Shown here: piece by piece, positions 17,794 through 25,584 of the stretch
How the letters are laid out: every line of letters starts with the position of its first letter
How positions within the stretch are numbered: position 1 is the stretch's first letter
Source: a bacterium
GTDB lineage: Bacteria > Patescibacteriota > Minisyncoccia > Minisyncoccales > GWA2-46-15
DNA length: 34,721 nt
Direction: 5' to 3'
Assembly: GCA_030704795.1 (NCBI GenBank)
Contig: JAUYCZ010000010.1
Span: 1 to 34,721, forward strand
The notes under the pieces: generated by a model
The model's input: only the letters and a program-made list of their open reading frames with translations
Told to the model about the DNA's origin: nothing
The model's database searches: none
Translations under genes and position numbers: made by a program

Positions 17794-18168
17794 ATGGCTA
17801 AGGCAAAAGCAAAAATAACTCTCGCCAACGGCACTCTAGTTGTTGTCGAGGGTAGTCCTTCCGAGGTCGCTAACACTGTGAACCAACTCGCTTTCAAATC
17901 CGAGATGATTTCAAAGGGTGAACACGCGACTGAACGAAAAAGAGCAAAGGATAAGAAAATAACGACTTCTCCGACGGATTTAATTTTATCTCTGGCGGAC
18001 GGAGGATTTTTCAAGTCTTCCAAAGACCTTGCTTCTATAAAGGAAGGGCTTGCGGAAATAGGCCATATATATCCGGTTCAGACTCTCTCTTCTATTGTAT
18101 TCAAAATGGTCCGGAGGAGATATCTACGTCGAGTTAAGCAAGGTGGGCGGTGGGTTTATCTAATATAG
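17794..18168 (+). CDS. Uncharacterised small protein with C-terminal winged-helix-like segment
   Basis: ORF with promoter; C-terminus VFKMVRRRYLRRVKQGGRWVYLI. Confidence 0.55.
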   Translation: MAKAKAKITLANGTLVVVEGSPSEVANTVNQLAFKSEMISKGEHATERKRAKDKKITTSPTDLILSLADGGFFKSSKDLASIKEGLAEIGHIYPVQTLSSIVFKMVRRRYLRRVKQGGRWVYLI

Positions 18169-18173
18169 TTGTT

Positions 18174-18389
18174 ATGAAAAAGAAAAAACAAAAAATAAGT
18201 GTCGCCGAAAAAATTATGAAAGTAATTAATAAATGACCAAAGACTGCTAAGGAAATCAAGAAAGAGCTCAAAGACAGATTTGGACATATCATAAAGCTCG
18301 AGGATATCAGGGTTAATTTACTTTATCTGTTAAGAAGGGGAAAAATTCATCGAAAGAAAGATGGTAGCACTTATAAATATCATATTTAA
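18174..18389 (+). pseudogene. Small winged-helix-like ORF interrupted by an in-frame TGA
   Basis: MKKKKQKISVAEKIMKVINK*PKTAKEIKKELKDRFGHIIKLEDIRVNLLYLLRRGKIHRKKDGSTYKYHI; TGA at 18234-18236. Confidence 0.55.
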
Positions 18390-18400
18390 TTTTTAAACCC

Positions 18401-18733
18401 ATGAACCAAAAAGAAATTAACAAACAGATCTTTAAACGGCTTGAAAAGTTGGAGAAAGCAGCTCCCATTAAAGGGCTTAAACTTAATCAAGGCAAAAAAT
18501 TTAAAATTGGTGGTAAAATCAGCTTACCAAATCTAATCTTGAAATTGCGTGATGATAATAAATTTTTCAGTCAATCTCGGAGTGCAAACGAAGTTCATGA
18601 AAAACTTTTACCAGTTTACTCCTGCAAGATTAATAGAGTTAATATGGCATTGAAAAGATTGGTGGAAAGAAAAAAGCTGAGAATAACAGACAAAATCATT
18701 AAAGGTAAAAAGACTTTAGCTTATGTTTGGTAA
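18401..18733 (+). CDS. Uncharacterised small protein with winged-helix-like C-terminus
   Basis: INRVNMALKRLVERKKLRITDKIIKGKKTLAYVW, similar pattern to the two ORFs upstream. Confidence 0.5.
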   Translation: MNQKEINKQIFKRLEKLEKAAPIKGLKLNQGKKFKIGGKISLPNLILKLRDDNKFFSQSRSANEVHEKLLPVYSCKINRVNMALKRLVERKKLRITDKIIKGKKTLAYVW

Positions 18734-19505
18734 TTCATTAACTAGCGAAACAAAAGTAAAAGTAATTCTCGAACAAAAGTTTGAGAAAATTCATGTTGAA
18801 GCAGCCCTGAAACACTTCGTTTCTTCAAAAAGAAAATATCAAGAGAGTGATTGGGAAGGTTCGATTTCAAAATCTGGAAAATTTGTTGAAGCGGTAACAA
18901 AAGCGCTTTTGAAATTTTGCGGGAAAATATTACCGAAAACAAGGAATTTCCGTGCTAGTAGTTTTTTGCGCAACCTTGAATGCGGATCCGCCTCCGTTGA
19001 CGACACTATTCGAATTGTAATTCCTAAGTGTTGCCTTTTTATTTATGAGATAGCGAGTAATCGCGGGGCTCGCCATGATTCTGATGAAATAAATCCAAAT
19101 GAAATTGACGCAGGCGCTACTGATATACTTAATTCTTGGGTTCTAGGCGAACTCATACGTTTTTCGAGCAAGAGAAACAAGAATCCTGAAGAAGCGCGTG
19201 ATTTAGTAGAAGCGCTTACAGCCAAAACTTATCCCTTCTTTGAGGAAATCGATGGTAAATTTTATATAAACATTAACGGATTGAGTGCTGAAAAAACTGC
19301 CACACTTATTTTATACGGTCGTTACCCTCGCAGAACAAGTGAAAATTTTTTGTGTGAATTAGTTGAAAGGCATGGATTTTCTTCGAAAAATGCAAAAATG
19401 GCCCTTAAGCGTACAAAATACTTATGTGATACGAACGCAACAGGATTGAGACTAAGAGGATTGGGTAGACAAAAAGCAGAGAAAATTTTGGATCAACATC
19501 GGTAA
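18723..19505 (+). CDS. Uncharacterised 260-aa protein, possibly Abi/HEPN-like
   Basis: ORF overlapping the upstream stop; central EIASNRGARHDSDEINPNEIDAGATDILNSWVLGELI. Confidence 0.5.
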   Translation: MFGNSLTSETKVKVILEQKFEKIHVEAALKHFVSSKRKYQESDWEGSISKSGKFVEAVTKALLKFCGKILPKTRNFRASSFLRNLECGSASVDDTIRIVIPKCCLFIYEIASNRGARHDSDEINPNEIDAGATDILNSWVLGELIRFSSKRNKNPEEARDLVEALTAKTYPFFEEIDGKFYININGLSAEKTATLILYGRYPRRTSENFLCELVERHGFSSKNAKMALKRTKYLCDTNATGLRLRGLGRQKAEKILDQHR

Positions 19506-19553
19506 TTTATATAATTTATGAAAACTTGGCCAACAAAAAATTAGGCGAATAAT

Positions 19554-19871
19554 ATGAATAAAAAAGAATTAGAATCAAATTTTGAGACTGGAATGCTTAG
19601 CGATTACAAAGAGGCCCAAAAACTGGGATATAATGCCACTCGCTTTTTAAATATGTTCTATGAATTTGGCGGAGTAACGACGGCCAAAAAGCTATTAGCA
19701 AAAGAAGAGTTTGTCCAAGAAGGTGTTGTGAAATTATGGGAATTAGGCAGATTAGACCTATCAATAGAAGCATTAGTTTTAAAGCCGGAGTATAAAGATT
19801 TATTTAGTAGAACAGAATTAGAAATCGCTAAAGATAGATTAAATAAATTAGATTACGAAATTCCCGAATAA
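19554..19871 (+). CDS. Small conserved-type hypothetical protein
   Basis: YNATRFLNMFYEFGGVTTAKKLL ... LWELGRLDLSIEALVLKPEYKDLFSRTELEIAKDRL, a pattern I recall from small proteins near defence or restriction genes. Confidence 0.6.
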   Translation: MNKKELESNFETGMLSDYKEAQKLGYNATRFLNMFYEFGGVTTAKKLLAKEEFVQEGVVKLWELGRLDLSIEALVLKPEYKDLFSRTELEIAKDRLNKLDYEIPE

Positions 19872-19902
19872 GAAGTCGAAGAATTAATTGAGGAATAAAA
19901 TT

Positions 19903-20117
19903 ATGAAAATAAGTGTTGGCTCGAAAAATCCTGTGAAGATAGCGGCAGTCGAAAATGCTGTTCAAAAGATTTGGCCGGGTGCAGAAGTTATGGGAATAGA
20001 GGTTGATTCTGAGGGGGGAAGGTGTCAGGAACCTTTTATTATGCAGTGACGACGGGGCGGGCAAAAAACAGGGAATTAATTGAGCTCCGAAGTACAGCAA
20101 GGCTGACTACGGGGTAA
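19903..20117 (+). pseudogene. Remnant of a YjjX/DUF84-like inosine/xanthosine triphosphatase
   Basis: MKISVGSKNPVKIAAVENAVQKIWPGAEVMGIEVDS, then a repeat, then frame-shifted AVTTGRAKNR and ADYGV fragments. Confidence 0.6.
20019..20037 (+). repeat. AAGGTGTCAGGAACCTTTT repeat, copy 1
   Basis: Shares aaggtgtcaggaacctttt with 21058-21078 and, inverted, 26827-26847. Confidence 0.85.
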
Positions 20118-20134
20118 AAAGTAAAATTATATTC

Positions 20135-20954
20135 ATGGCATTCGGTAAATTTTTAAAAAAAGAAAAGACTGGTGAAGATCTCACCCTGGGTGATTATAAA
20201 AACATCTGGACCAAGTTTTGCTTTCTGGACGAAAGCGGAAGTTTGAGTAACCCCAAAGATCCGTTTTTTTACAGTCGGTTTTATTAAATGTTCCCAGCCA
20301 TATTACCTTCAAAGCAAAATCATCTACGAACGGCAGAAAAGGAATTTTCACGATGAACTGCATTTCAACAAGCTTTCCAAGAATAATATTGAATTTTGTA
20401 AATTTGCCCTTGATGCCTTCTTTTCAACGAGGAGTTTATCTTTTTCTTCATACTCATTAGATAAGCAGGGGGAGTATTTCAATCGGGAATTTGGCGGCGA
20501 TCCGTGGAAAGCATATGAAAGCATTTCAATTAGGGTTCTTGAGGTCGGTATTTCTCCCAGTGAGATAATAATCGTGAATGCGGATTATGTGTCGGTTCCC
20601 GACAATGTGAGATTTGAAGTTAATGTAAAACGCAAAATAAACGAAAAATTGAATCGGCTTGCAGTAGCTGGAGTATGCCGTTTCAATTCAAAATCTAACG
20701 ATTTATTGCAACTTGCTGACCTTATGGTTGGCGCGATTAATTACGATCTTAAGTTAGCCACTAAAGTTATATTAAGTGGGGATAAATATAAGAGACGATT
20801 TCTTGAGCACTTTAAAGAGAATCTTGGCATAGCAGGTAAAAGTTTTCTGGAACTAGACGACGGCTTTAAAAACTATATGTTTAATATTTTTATAGACAAA
20901 GACGCGAAGCGGCGTTTGTTTTTAGAGGCAAATGAAAAAGGGCCATCGTCCTAA
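20135..20954 (+). pseudogene. DUF3800-family protein, frameshifted at a T7 tract
   Basis: N-terminal FCFLDESGSLSNPKDPFF in one frame (stop 20285-20287), continuing TVGFIKCSQPYY...LLQLADLMVGAI in another frame after T7 at 20264-20270. Confidence 0.7.
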
Positions 20955-20973
20955 CGGTCGACGCCCTTTCTCG

Positions 20974-20991
20974 ATACTGTAATGACAGTAT
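20974..20991. repeat. Perfect stem-loop after the DUF3800 gene
   Basis: ATACTGT-AATG-ACAGTAT. Confidence 0.6.
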
Positions 20992-21057
20992 AGCAAGCGC
21001 TCGCCAAGCGTCAATAGTGTTAATGTAAATGGGGTCAACTCTATTTTTAGAAAAGGG

Positions 21058-21078
21058 AAAAGGTGTCAGGAACCTTTT
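21058..21078 (+). repeat. AAAAGGTGTCAGGAACCTTTT repeat, copy 2
   Basis: Matches the 20019 copy and the inverted 26827 copy. Confidence 0.9.
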
Positions 21079-21087
21079 CTTAAACAT

Positions 21088-21405
21088 ATGAACCAAGCAC
21101 CGTTTTTTCAGACCATTTATGTGTTGACGCGAAAAATTCCTAAGGGGAAAGTGGCCACCTACGGCCAGCTGGCCAGACTGGCCGGCAATCCCAATGCCGC
21201 CCGCGCCGTGGGTGCATGTATGAGAATAAACCCCGACGCACCGCGCACTCCCTGCCACCGGGTGGTAGCGGCAGACGGCAGCCTCACCGGATACTCGGCA
21301 GCCGGAGGGATAACCAAGAAAAAGGCAATGTTGCTTTCTGAGGGCGTCTCATTTGACGGCGACCGAGTCGATCTTTCCCGTTCCGGTTGGCAAGTTGAAG
21401 TCTAA
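21088..21405 (+). CDS. MGMT/alkyltransferase family protein
   Basis: FQTIYVLTRKIPKGKVATYGQLARLAG ... PCHRVVAADGSLTGY. Confidence 0.9.
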   Translation: MNQAPFFQTIYVLTRKIPKGKVATYGQLARLAGNPNAARAVGACMRINPDAPRTPCHRVVAADGSLTGYSAAGGITKKKAMLLSEGVSFDGDRVDLSRSGWQVEV

Positions 21406-21441
21406 GATCAACCAAAGAGATACCCTTTCCGACGGAAGAAT

Positions 21442-22185
21442 ATGATTAAAGATCAGACAAAGAGTAAAACAGATAAAATCGTTTTGGTTGGTGTACTCAG
21501 AAATAAACGAGACCTCGATGTGCTTTTAAAAGAAAACTGGTACCGGATCCCCGTGGCTTATGCGCCGAGGCGGCGATTCGATTACCTCGCTTTCTATCAA
21601 CCCGTTCTATTTGGCCGTCACGGAAAGCGCATTCGATATTATGCCCGGGTTTTAAATTATCGAGTTGCCAAAAGAGAAGATTTATTGCCAGATGAATCAA
21701 ATCATCTTAGAGCTCGCGATTATTATCTTCGGGTTCGTCTTGGTAAAATTAAAGAACTCACTCGGCCAATCAGAAATATAATACCGCGCCGCGTTTCTTT
21801 CGGCTTTACGACCTTAAGTCGTTTGTTAAAATCAGAAAACATTTTACAACTTTACAATGTTGTTCCCACCGAGCAAATGATAGAGGACGGCTTGAGGGGG
21901 GCAGGGATTAAGGCCGTCCCTCAATGTTTTGTTAAAGTGGAACAAAAAAGATATCGTCTTGATTTCGCTATTTTTTGCCAAAAGGGGATGATGGCCATTG
22001 AGTGCGACAATAAAAAAGCTCATTCCAGTTTACGTCAGCGAGAGAAAGATAAAATGAAAAGCACTTTTCTCAAAGAGCATGGTTGGGCCGTTATTCGTTT
22101 GCCAGAAGAGAAAATTACCTCTGATTTAAAAGGTTGCGTCATAAAAATAAAAAAAGCGGTCCGCAAACTCGGCGGGATTGTATGA
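21442..22185 (+). CDS. PD-(D/E)XK-like (DUF559/Vsr-type) protein
   Basis: YRLDFAIFCQKGMMAIECDNKKAHSSLRQREKDKMKSTFLKEHGWAVIRLPEE. Confidence 0.65.
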   Translation: MIKDQTKSKTDKIVLVGVLRNKRDLDVLLKENWYRIPVAYAPRRRFDYLAFYQPVLFGRHGKRIRYYARVLNYRVAKREDLLPDESNHLRARDYYLRVRLGKIKELTRPIRNIIPRRVSFGFTTLSRLLKSENILQLYNVVPTEQMIEDGLRGAGIKAVPQCFVKVEQKRYRLDFAIFCQKGMMAIECDNKKAHSSLRQREKDKMKSTFLKEHGWAVIRLPEEKITSDLKGCVIKIKKAVRKLGGIV

Positions 22186-23141
22186 AAGAGGTTTTTAAGA
22201 AAAACAGATTATTTTGGGCGATCGTCATTGGGACGGTCATCGTCGTCGGGCTGGTTTATTTTTCGGTTCGGAAAGAAAGTTTTTTAAAGCCGACCGCCCG
22301 GGAAACCGGAAGCGTTGAAAACGGTTCTCAGGACTGCGGGAACATTCCCGAGCTGGCGGATTCAAGCCTGAAACTGGCGACCAAGGTCATTGACGGCGAC
22401 ACCTTTTTGATTGAGGGCGGGTCTTCGGTCAGAATTTTGGGGATTGACGCCGACGAAAGGGGTTATCCTTGCTATGAGCCGGCCAAAAACAAGCTGGAAA
22501 AGCTCATTTTAAACAAAGAGGTAAAATTAGAAAAGAGCGTCGAGGATAAAGACCAATATTGCCGCTATTTAAGATATGTTTTTGTTGACAGCCAAAATAT
22601 CAGTTTGGAACTGGTTAAAGAAGGGTTGGCGATTGCCCGGTTTTATCCCGAAAACATTAAATACCGGCAAGAAATTACTCAAGCGGAAAAGGAGGCCAAA
22701 GAGAATAAAATTGGCTGCGAGTGGTCCTCCTCCGTCCCGCCAAGCGTGACTACGGAGGATAAATCCGCTTCGGTGGAGAATTCTGCGGCGGGGCAACCTG
22801 TTTTTCAATGGGAAAAGTTGACTCCGGCCTTGACTGGCCTGGAGGTCGTTGACGCCTGCCAGGCGGGCAACTACTCTGGGAAAGAAGTAATCGTCGAAGG
22901 AAAAGTAGCGGACGCTTACCATGATTCGAAAAGCAACACCGTCTTTTTAAACTTTGAAAAACCCTATCCTAACCAGTGCTTTACCGGCGTAATTTTTAGC
23001 TCTAATCTCGACAAATTTAGCCAGAATCCGGAAAAATATTATTCAAATAAAGCTGTCAGGATTATGGGAGAGGTAAAAGAATACAAAGGCAAGCCGGAAA
23101 TCATCTTAGAAGAACCCTCGCAGATTGAAATTGGAAAATAA
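22182..23141 (+). CDS. Membrane-anchored or secreted SNase-like thermonuclease with C-terminal OB-like domain
   Basis: TM segment, KVIDGDTFLIEGGSSVRILGIDADERGY, VKEGLAIARFYPEN; C-terminal GKEVIVEGKVADAYHDSKSNTVFLNF. Confidence 0.85.
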   Translation: MKEVFKKNRLFWAIVIGTVIVVGLVYFSVRKESFLKPTARETGSVENGSQDCGNIPELADSSLKLATKVIDGDTFLIEGGSSVRILGIDADERGYPCYEPAKNKLEKLILNKEVKLEKSVEDKDQYCRYLRYVFVDSQNISLELVKEGLAIARFYPENIKYRQEITQAEKEAKENKIGCEWSSSVPPSVTTEDKSASVENSAAGQPVFQWEKLTPALTGLEVVDACQAGNYSGKEVIVEGKVADAYHDSKSNTVFLNFEKPYPNQCFTGVIFSSNLDKFSQNPEKYYSNKAVRIMGEVKEYKGKPEIILEEPSQIEIGK

Positions 23142-23163
23142 AGGCACCGAACAAATAAATACG

Positions 23164-23200
23164 AAAAATGGTGTTAACTCTGGTTTTCGACACCATTTTT
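23164..23200 (+). terminator. Terminator-like inverted repeat
   Basis: AAAAATGGTGT-N15-ACACCATTTTT, perfect 11-bp arms. Confidence 0.5.
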
Positions 23201-23268
23201 AGTTAAGATGATCTAATATGTCGCGCGCGTTAAGCATTCCAAGGAGCTTAGCTCCTTTTGGCTAAAAT

Positions 23269-23868
23269 ATGAATGAAAATCAAAAAGACAATTTGCTTTT
23301 GGCGATAAAAGAGGAAGTCATCAAGTGCCAAGAATGCCAACTTTATAAAACTCGGACTTTGCCGGTCATCGGTCAGGGAAACCACAACGCCCAAGTGATG
23401 TTCATCGGTGAAGCGCCGGGGGCCAAGGAAGACAAAACCGGCGTGCCCTTTTGCGGCGAGGCGGGCCAAATTTTAAATTTGCTCCTGTCTTCTATCGACG
23501 TCAAAAGAGAAGACGTCTATATCGCCAACATCTTAAAAGACCGGCCGCCGGCCAATCGGGAACCGGCTCCGGAAGAAGTTAAGGCCTGCGCTCCCTATCT
23601 TTTGAGGCAGATTGCCATTATTGAACCCCAGATTATTGCCACCCTGGGCAACTACTCAACCCATTTTATTTTAGAATACTTTGGCGTGCCGGAGAGCCAT
23701 TTGGGCATCAGCCAGTTAAGAGGCAAGAAATTTGCCGTTCAAGACCCTTTGACCAAAAAACATTACACCATCATTCCCTTATATCATCCGGCCGTGGCAA
23801 TTTATAATCGTCATCGGCTAGATGAGCTCAAAAATGATTTCAAAATCGTTAAAGAGCAGCTAAATTGA
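23269..23868 (+). CDS. Type-4 uracil-DNA glycosylase
   Basis: CQECQLYKTRTLPVIGQG, MFIGEAPGAKEDKTGVPFCGEAGQILNLLL, LYHPAVAIYNRH. Confidence 0.93.
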   Translation: MNENQKDNLLLAIKEEVIKCQECQLYKTRTLPVIGQGNHNAQVMFIGEAPGAKEDKTGVPFCGEAGQILNLLLSSIDVKREDVYIANILKDRPPANREPAPEEVKACAPYLLRQIAIIEPQIIATLGNYSTHFILEYFGVPESHLGISQLRGKKFAVQDPLTKKHYTIIPLYHPAVAIYNRHRLDELKNDFKIVKEQLN

Positions 23869-23882
23869 GGTAAAAAACCACA

Positions 23883-24311
23883 TTGGAAAAGCACCATCAA
23901 GGTTTTGAGGTTTGCGTCAGGGCGGTGATCATGTACCGGGGCCGGATTTTGGTTTGCTGGCACCGGTTGAACAAGCATTACTTTTTTCCCGGCGGCCACG
24001 TCGAACACGGAGAGCTGGCCGAAAAGGCCCTTACTCGGGAGCTGAAAGAAGAACTGAATATTAAAGTTAAGAAAACGTCCTTCATCGGCCTCACGGAAAA
24101 TATCTACCAAGAGAAACACGAGATTAATTTGGTTTTCCGGGTTTTAGCCGATGAGGTTAAGGATAAAAGCCAAGAAGACCATCTTGATTTTGCCTTCCTT
24201 TCGCCGGCCGAATTCAGGACAAAACAGGTTTTACCCGTTTCTTTGCAAAAAAGCGTGGCCAAATGGCTAAAGGACAAAAAGATCTTCCGGGTCTGCGAGG
24301 TGCGCCGTTAA
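23883..24311 (+). CDS. NUDIX hydrolase
   Basis: GGHVEHGELAEKALTRELKEELNIKV NUDIX box; likely non-ATG start (TTG). Confidence 0.88.
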   Translation: MEKHHQGFEVCVRAVIMYRGRILVCWHRLNKHYFFPGGHVEHGELAEKALTRELKEELNIKVKKTSFIGLTENIYQEKHEINLVFRVLADEVKDKSQEDHLDFAFLSPAEFRTKQVLPVSLQKSVAKWLKDKKIFRVCEVRR

Positions 24312-24322
24312 CCGTCATAAAA

Positions 24323-24347
24323 GAAATCGCCAATCAGGCGGTTTTTT
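24323..24347 (+). terminator. Rho-independent-like terminator
   Basis: TCGCC-AATCA-GGCGG stem followed by TTTTTT. Confidence 0.6.
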
Positions 24348-24372
24348 ACACTGAGCAGTTCGACGTCTTGAG

Positions 24373-24402
24373 CTCACTGTCGAAAGATTTGTCGAAGTGG
24401 TA
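24373..24402 (+). repeat. 30-bp dispersed repeat, copy 2
   Basis: Identical to 270-299. Confidence 0.85.
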
Positions 24403-24412
24403 AAATATATAA

Positions 24413-25093
24413 ATGAAAACACCAGACGGGTTATGGAAATTGAGTCCGAGCGGGCTTTACACTTTTGAGGAGTGCCGGGCTTGTTTTTGGATTGACCAGC
24501 ATCTGGGGCGGCTGCCGTCAATCCCGATGAGGCTTAATGACGCCATGGACGAGAAATTAAAAAGAAGATACGACTCTTACAGAAAAGAGGGCAAGCTGCC
24601 GCCGGAGATTGCCGATTTAAAAGGGGTTCATCTTTTTGAGAATCAAGCGCTTTTAGGGGAATGGCGGACAAATACCGCCAGTCTCAGTTATGAAAATAGA
24701 AAAGACGGCTATGTTTTAGTGGGAAAGCTGGATGAAGTTCTCGTGACTGATAAGGAAGAACACATGCCGGCAGACTATAAATCTTCCGGGGACGAACCAA
24801 GAAGCGACAAGCAAAAGTATTACCGTTTGCAATTGCACGCTTACGCCTTGATGCTCAAAGGAAAAGGGTTTTTGCCGGCGAATAGAGCTTATTTATTGCA
24901 CTATTTTACCAAAGACCGCGGTAATTCTTCTTTGAGCATGGAGTTTAACAATCATATTGACGAGGTCGCCCTCGACTTGGCTTCTTTTGAAGAAACCCTG
25001 CGAAAAATGGTTCTTCTGCTCGAGGGAGCGTTTCCCGGCGCCAACCGATTTTGCCAAAAATGTCTTTGGCACGAAAAAAGAAAATCGTATTGA
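24413..25093 (+). CDS. RecB/Cas4-like PD-(D/E)XK nuclease
   Basis: LVGKLDEVLVTDKEEHMPADYKSSG ... YRLQLHAYALML; C-terminal FCQKCLWHE. Confidence 0.8.
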   Translation: MKTPDGLWKLSPSGLYTFEECRACFWIDQHLGRLPSIPMRLNDAMDEKLKRRYDSYRKEGKLPPEIADLKGVHLFENQALLGEWRTNTASLSYENRKDGYVLVGKLDEVLVTDKEEHMPADYKSSGDEPRSDKQKYYRLQLHAYALMLKGKGFLPANRAYLLHYFTKDRGNSSLSMEFNNHIDEVALDLASFEETLRKMVLLLEGAFPGANRFCQKCLWHEKRKSY

Positions 25094-25180
25094 TTTTAAA
25101 TAGTTGAAGGGAAAAAAGAGCTTGATTTTTTAAGAGAATCGGTGTATTGTAAAGACAGAGATTAAGAGTCGGGACACAAA

Positions 25181-25435
25181 ATGATAACGAAAAAACAACA
25201 ATTTTTGTCAGAGCATAACCGATTGTCTCCCCGGGATTTACAATCCACCTTATCCGTGCTTTCTCGTTTTAGAGCCGAAAAAGCCTCACTTTTCAAGAAC
25301 GATGATTGGTCTATCGATAAGTTGCGGAGACCATTTATTCTTTGGCTGACTTCCTTGCCGCTAGAAGAAAGAGAATTGCCAAATATTAAGCAAGAACTGA
25401 AACAAAACTGGCGCCCCTACTTTCGAGCGAAGTGA
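25181..25435 (+). CDS. Hypothetical protein, 84 aa
   Basis: ORF only; C-terminal residues come from repeat sequence. Confidence 0.4.
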   Translation: MITKKQQFLSEHNRLSPRDLQSTLSVLSRFRAEKASLFKNDDWSIDKLRRPFILWLTSLPLEERELPNIKQELKQNWRPYFRAK

Positions 25436-25468
25436 GAAAGACAAGGTTCTGACGAAGTCAGGTTCTTA
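25422..25468 (+). repeat. Bipartite hairpin repeat, copy B
   Basis: TTCGAGCGAAGTGAGAAAGAC then AAGGTTCTGACGAAGTCAGGTTCTTA. Confidence 0.7.
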
Positions 25469-25584
25469 TGTGCGTGATCGCCATGAAAAACAAAAAACAC
25501 AAAAACTACAGTAGACTAAAAAGGCTTCACAAAAAGTTTGTTTTGAAACATCGGCCTCGGGGCGGAAAGAAGAAAAGAAAGTAA
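25468..25584 (+). CDS. Small basic protein (38 aa, or 33 aa from ATG 25483)
   Basis: MKNKKHKNYSRLKRLHKKFVLKHRPRGGKKKRK; TAATG overlap with the next gene. Confidence 0.45.
   Translation: MCVIAMKNKKHKNYSRLKRLHKKFVLKHRPRGGKKKRK

Noticed and set aside
18234-18236. Alternative genetic code with TGA as Gly
   Set aside because: Several well-supported genes end with TGA at the expected place (ABC-F 9438, AbiEii 13963, UDG 23868, RecB-like 25093), so a global reassignment is unlikely.
13992-20960. Integrated prophage or transposon
   Set aside because: No integrase, transposase, capsid, terminase or portal gene was recognised; an acquired island remains possible.
24413-25093. Cas4 as part of a CRISPR-Cas locus
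   Set aside because: No CRISPR array or other cas-like gene is seen; RecB/Cas4-like nucleases are common outside CRISPR.
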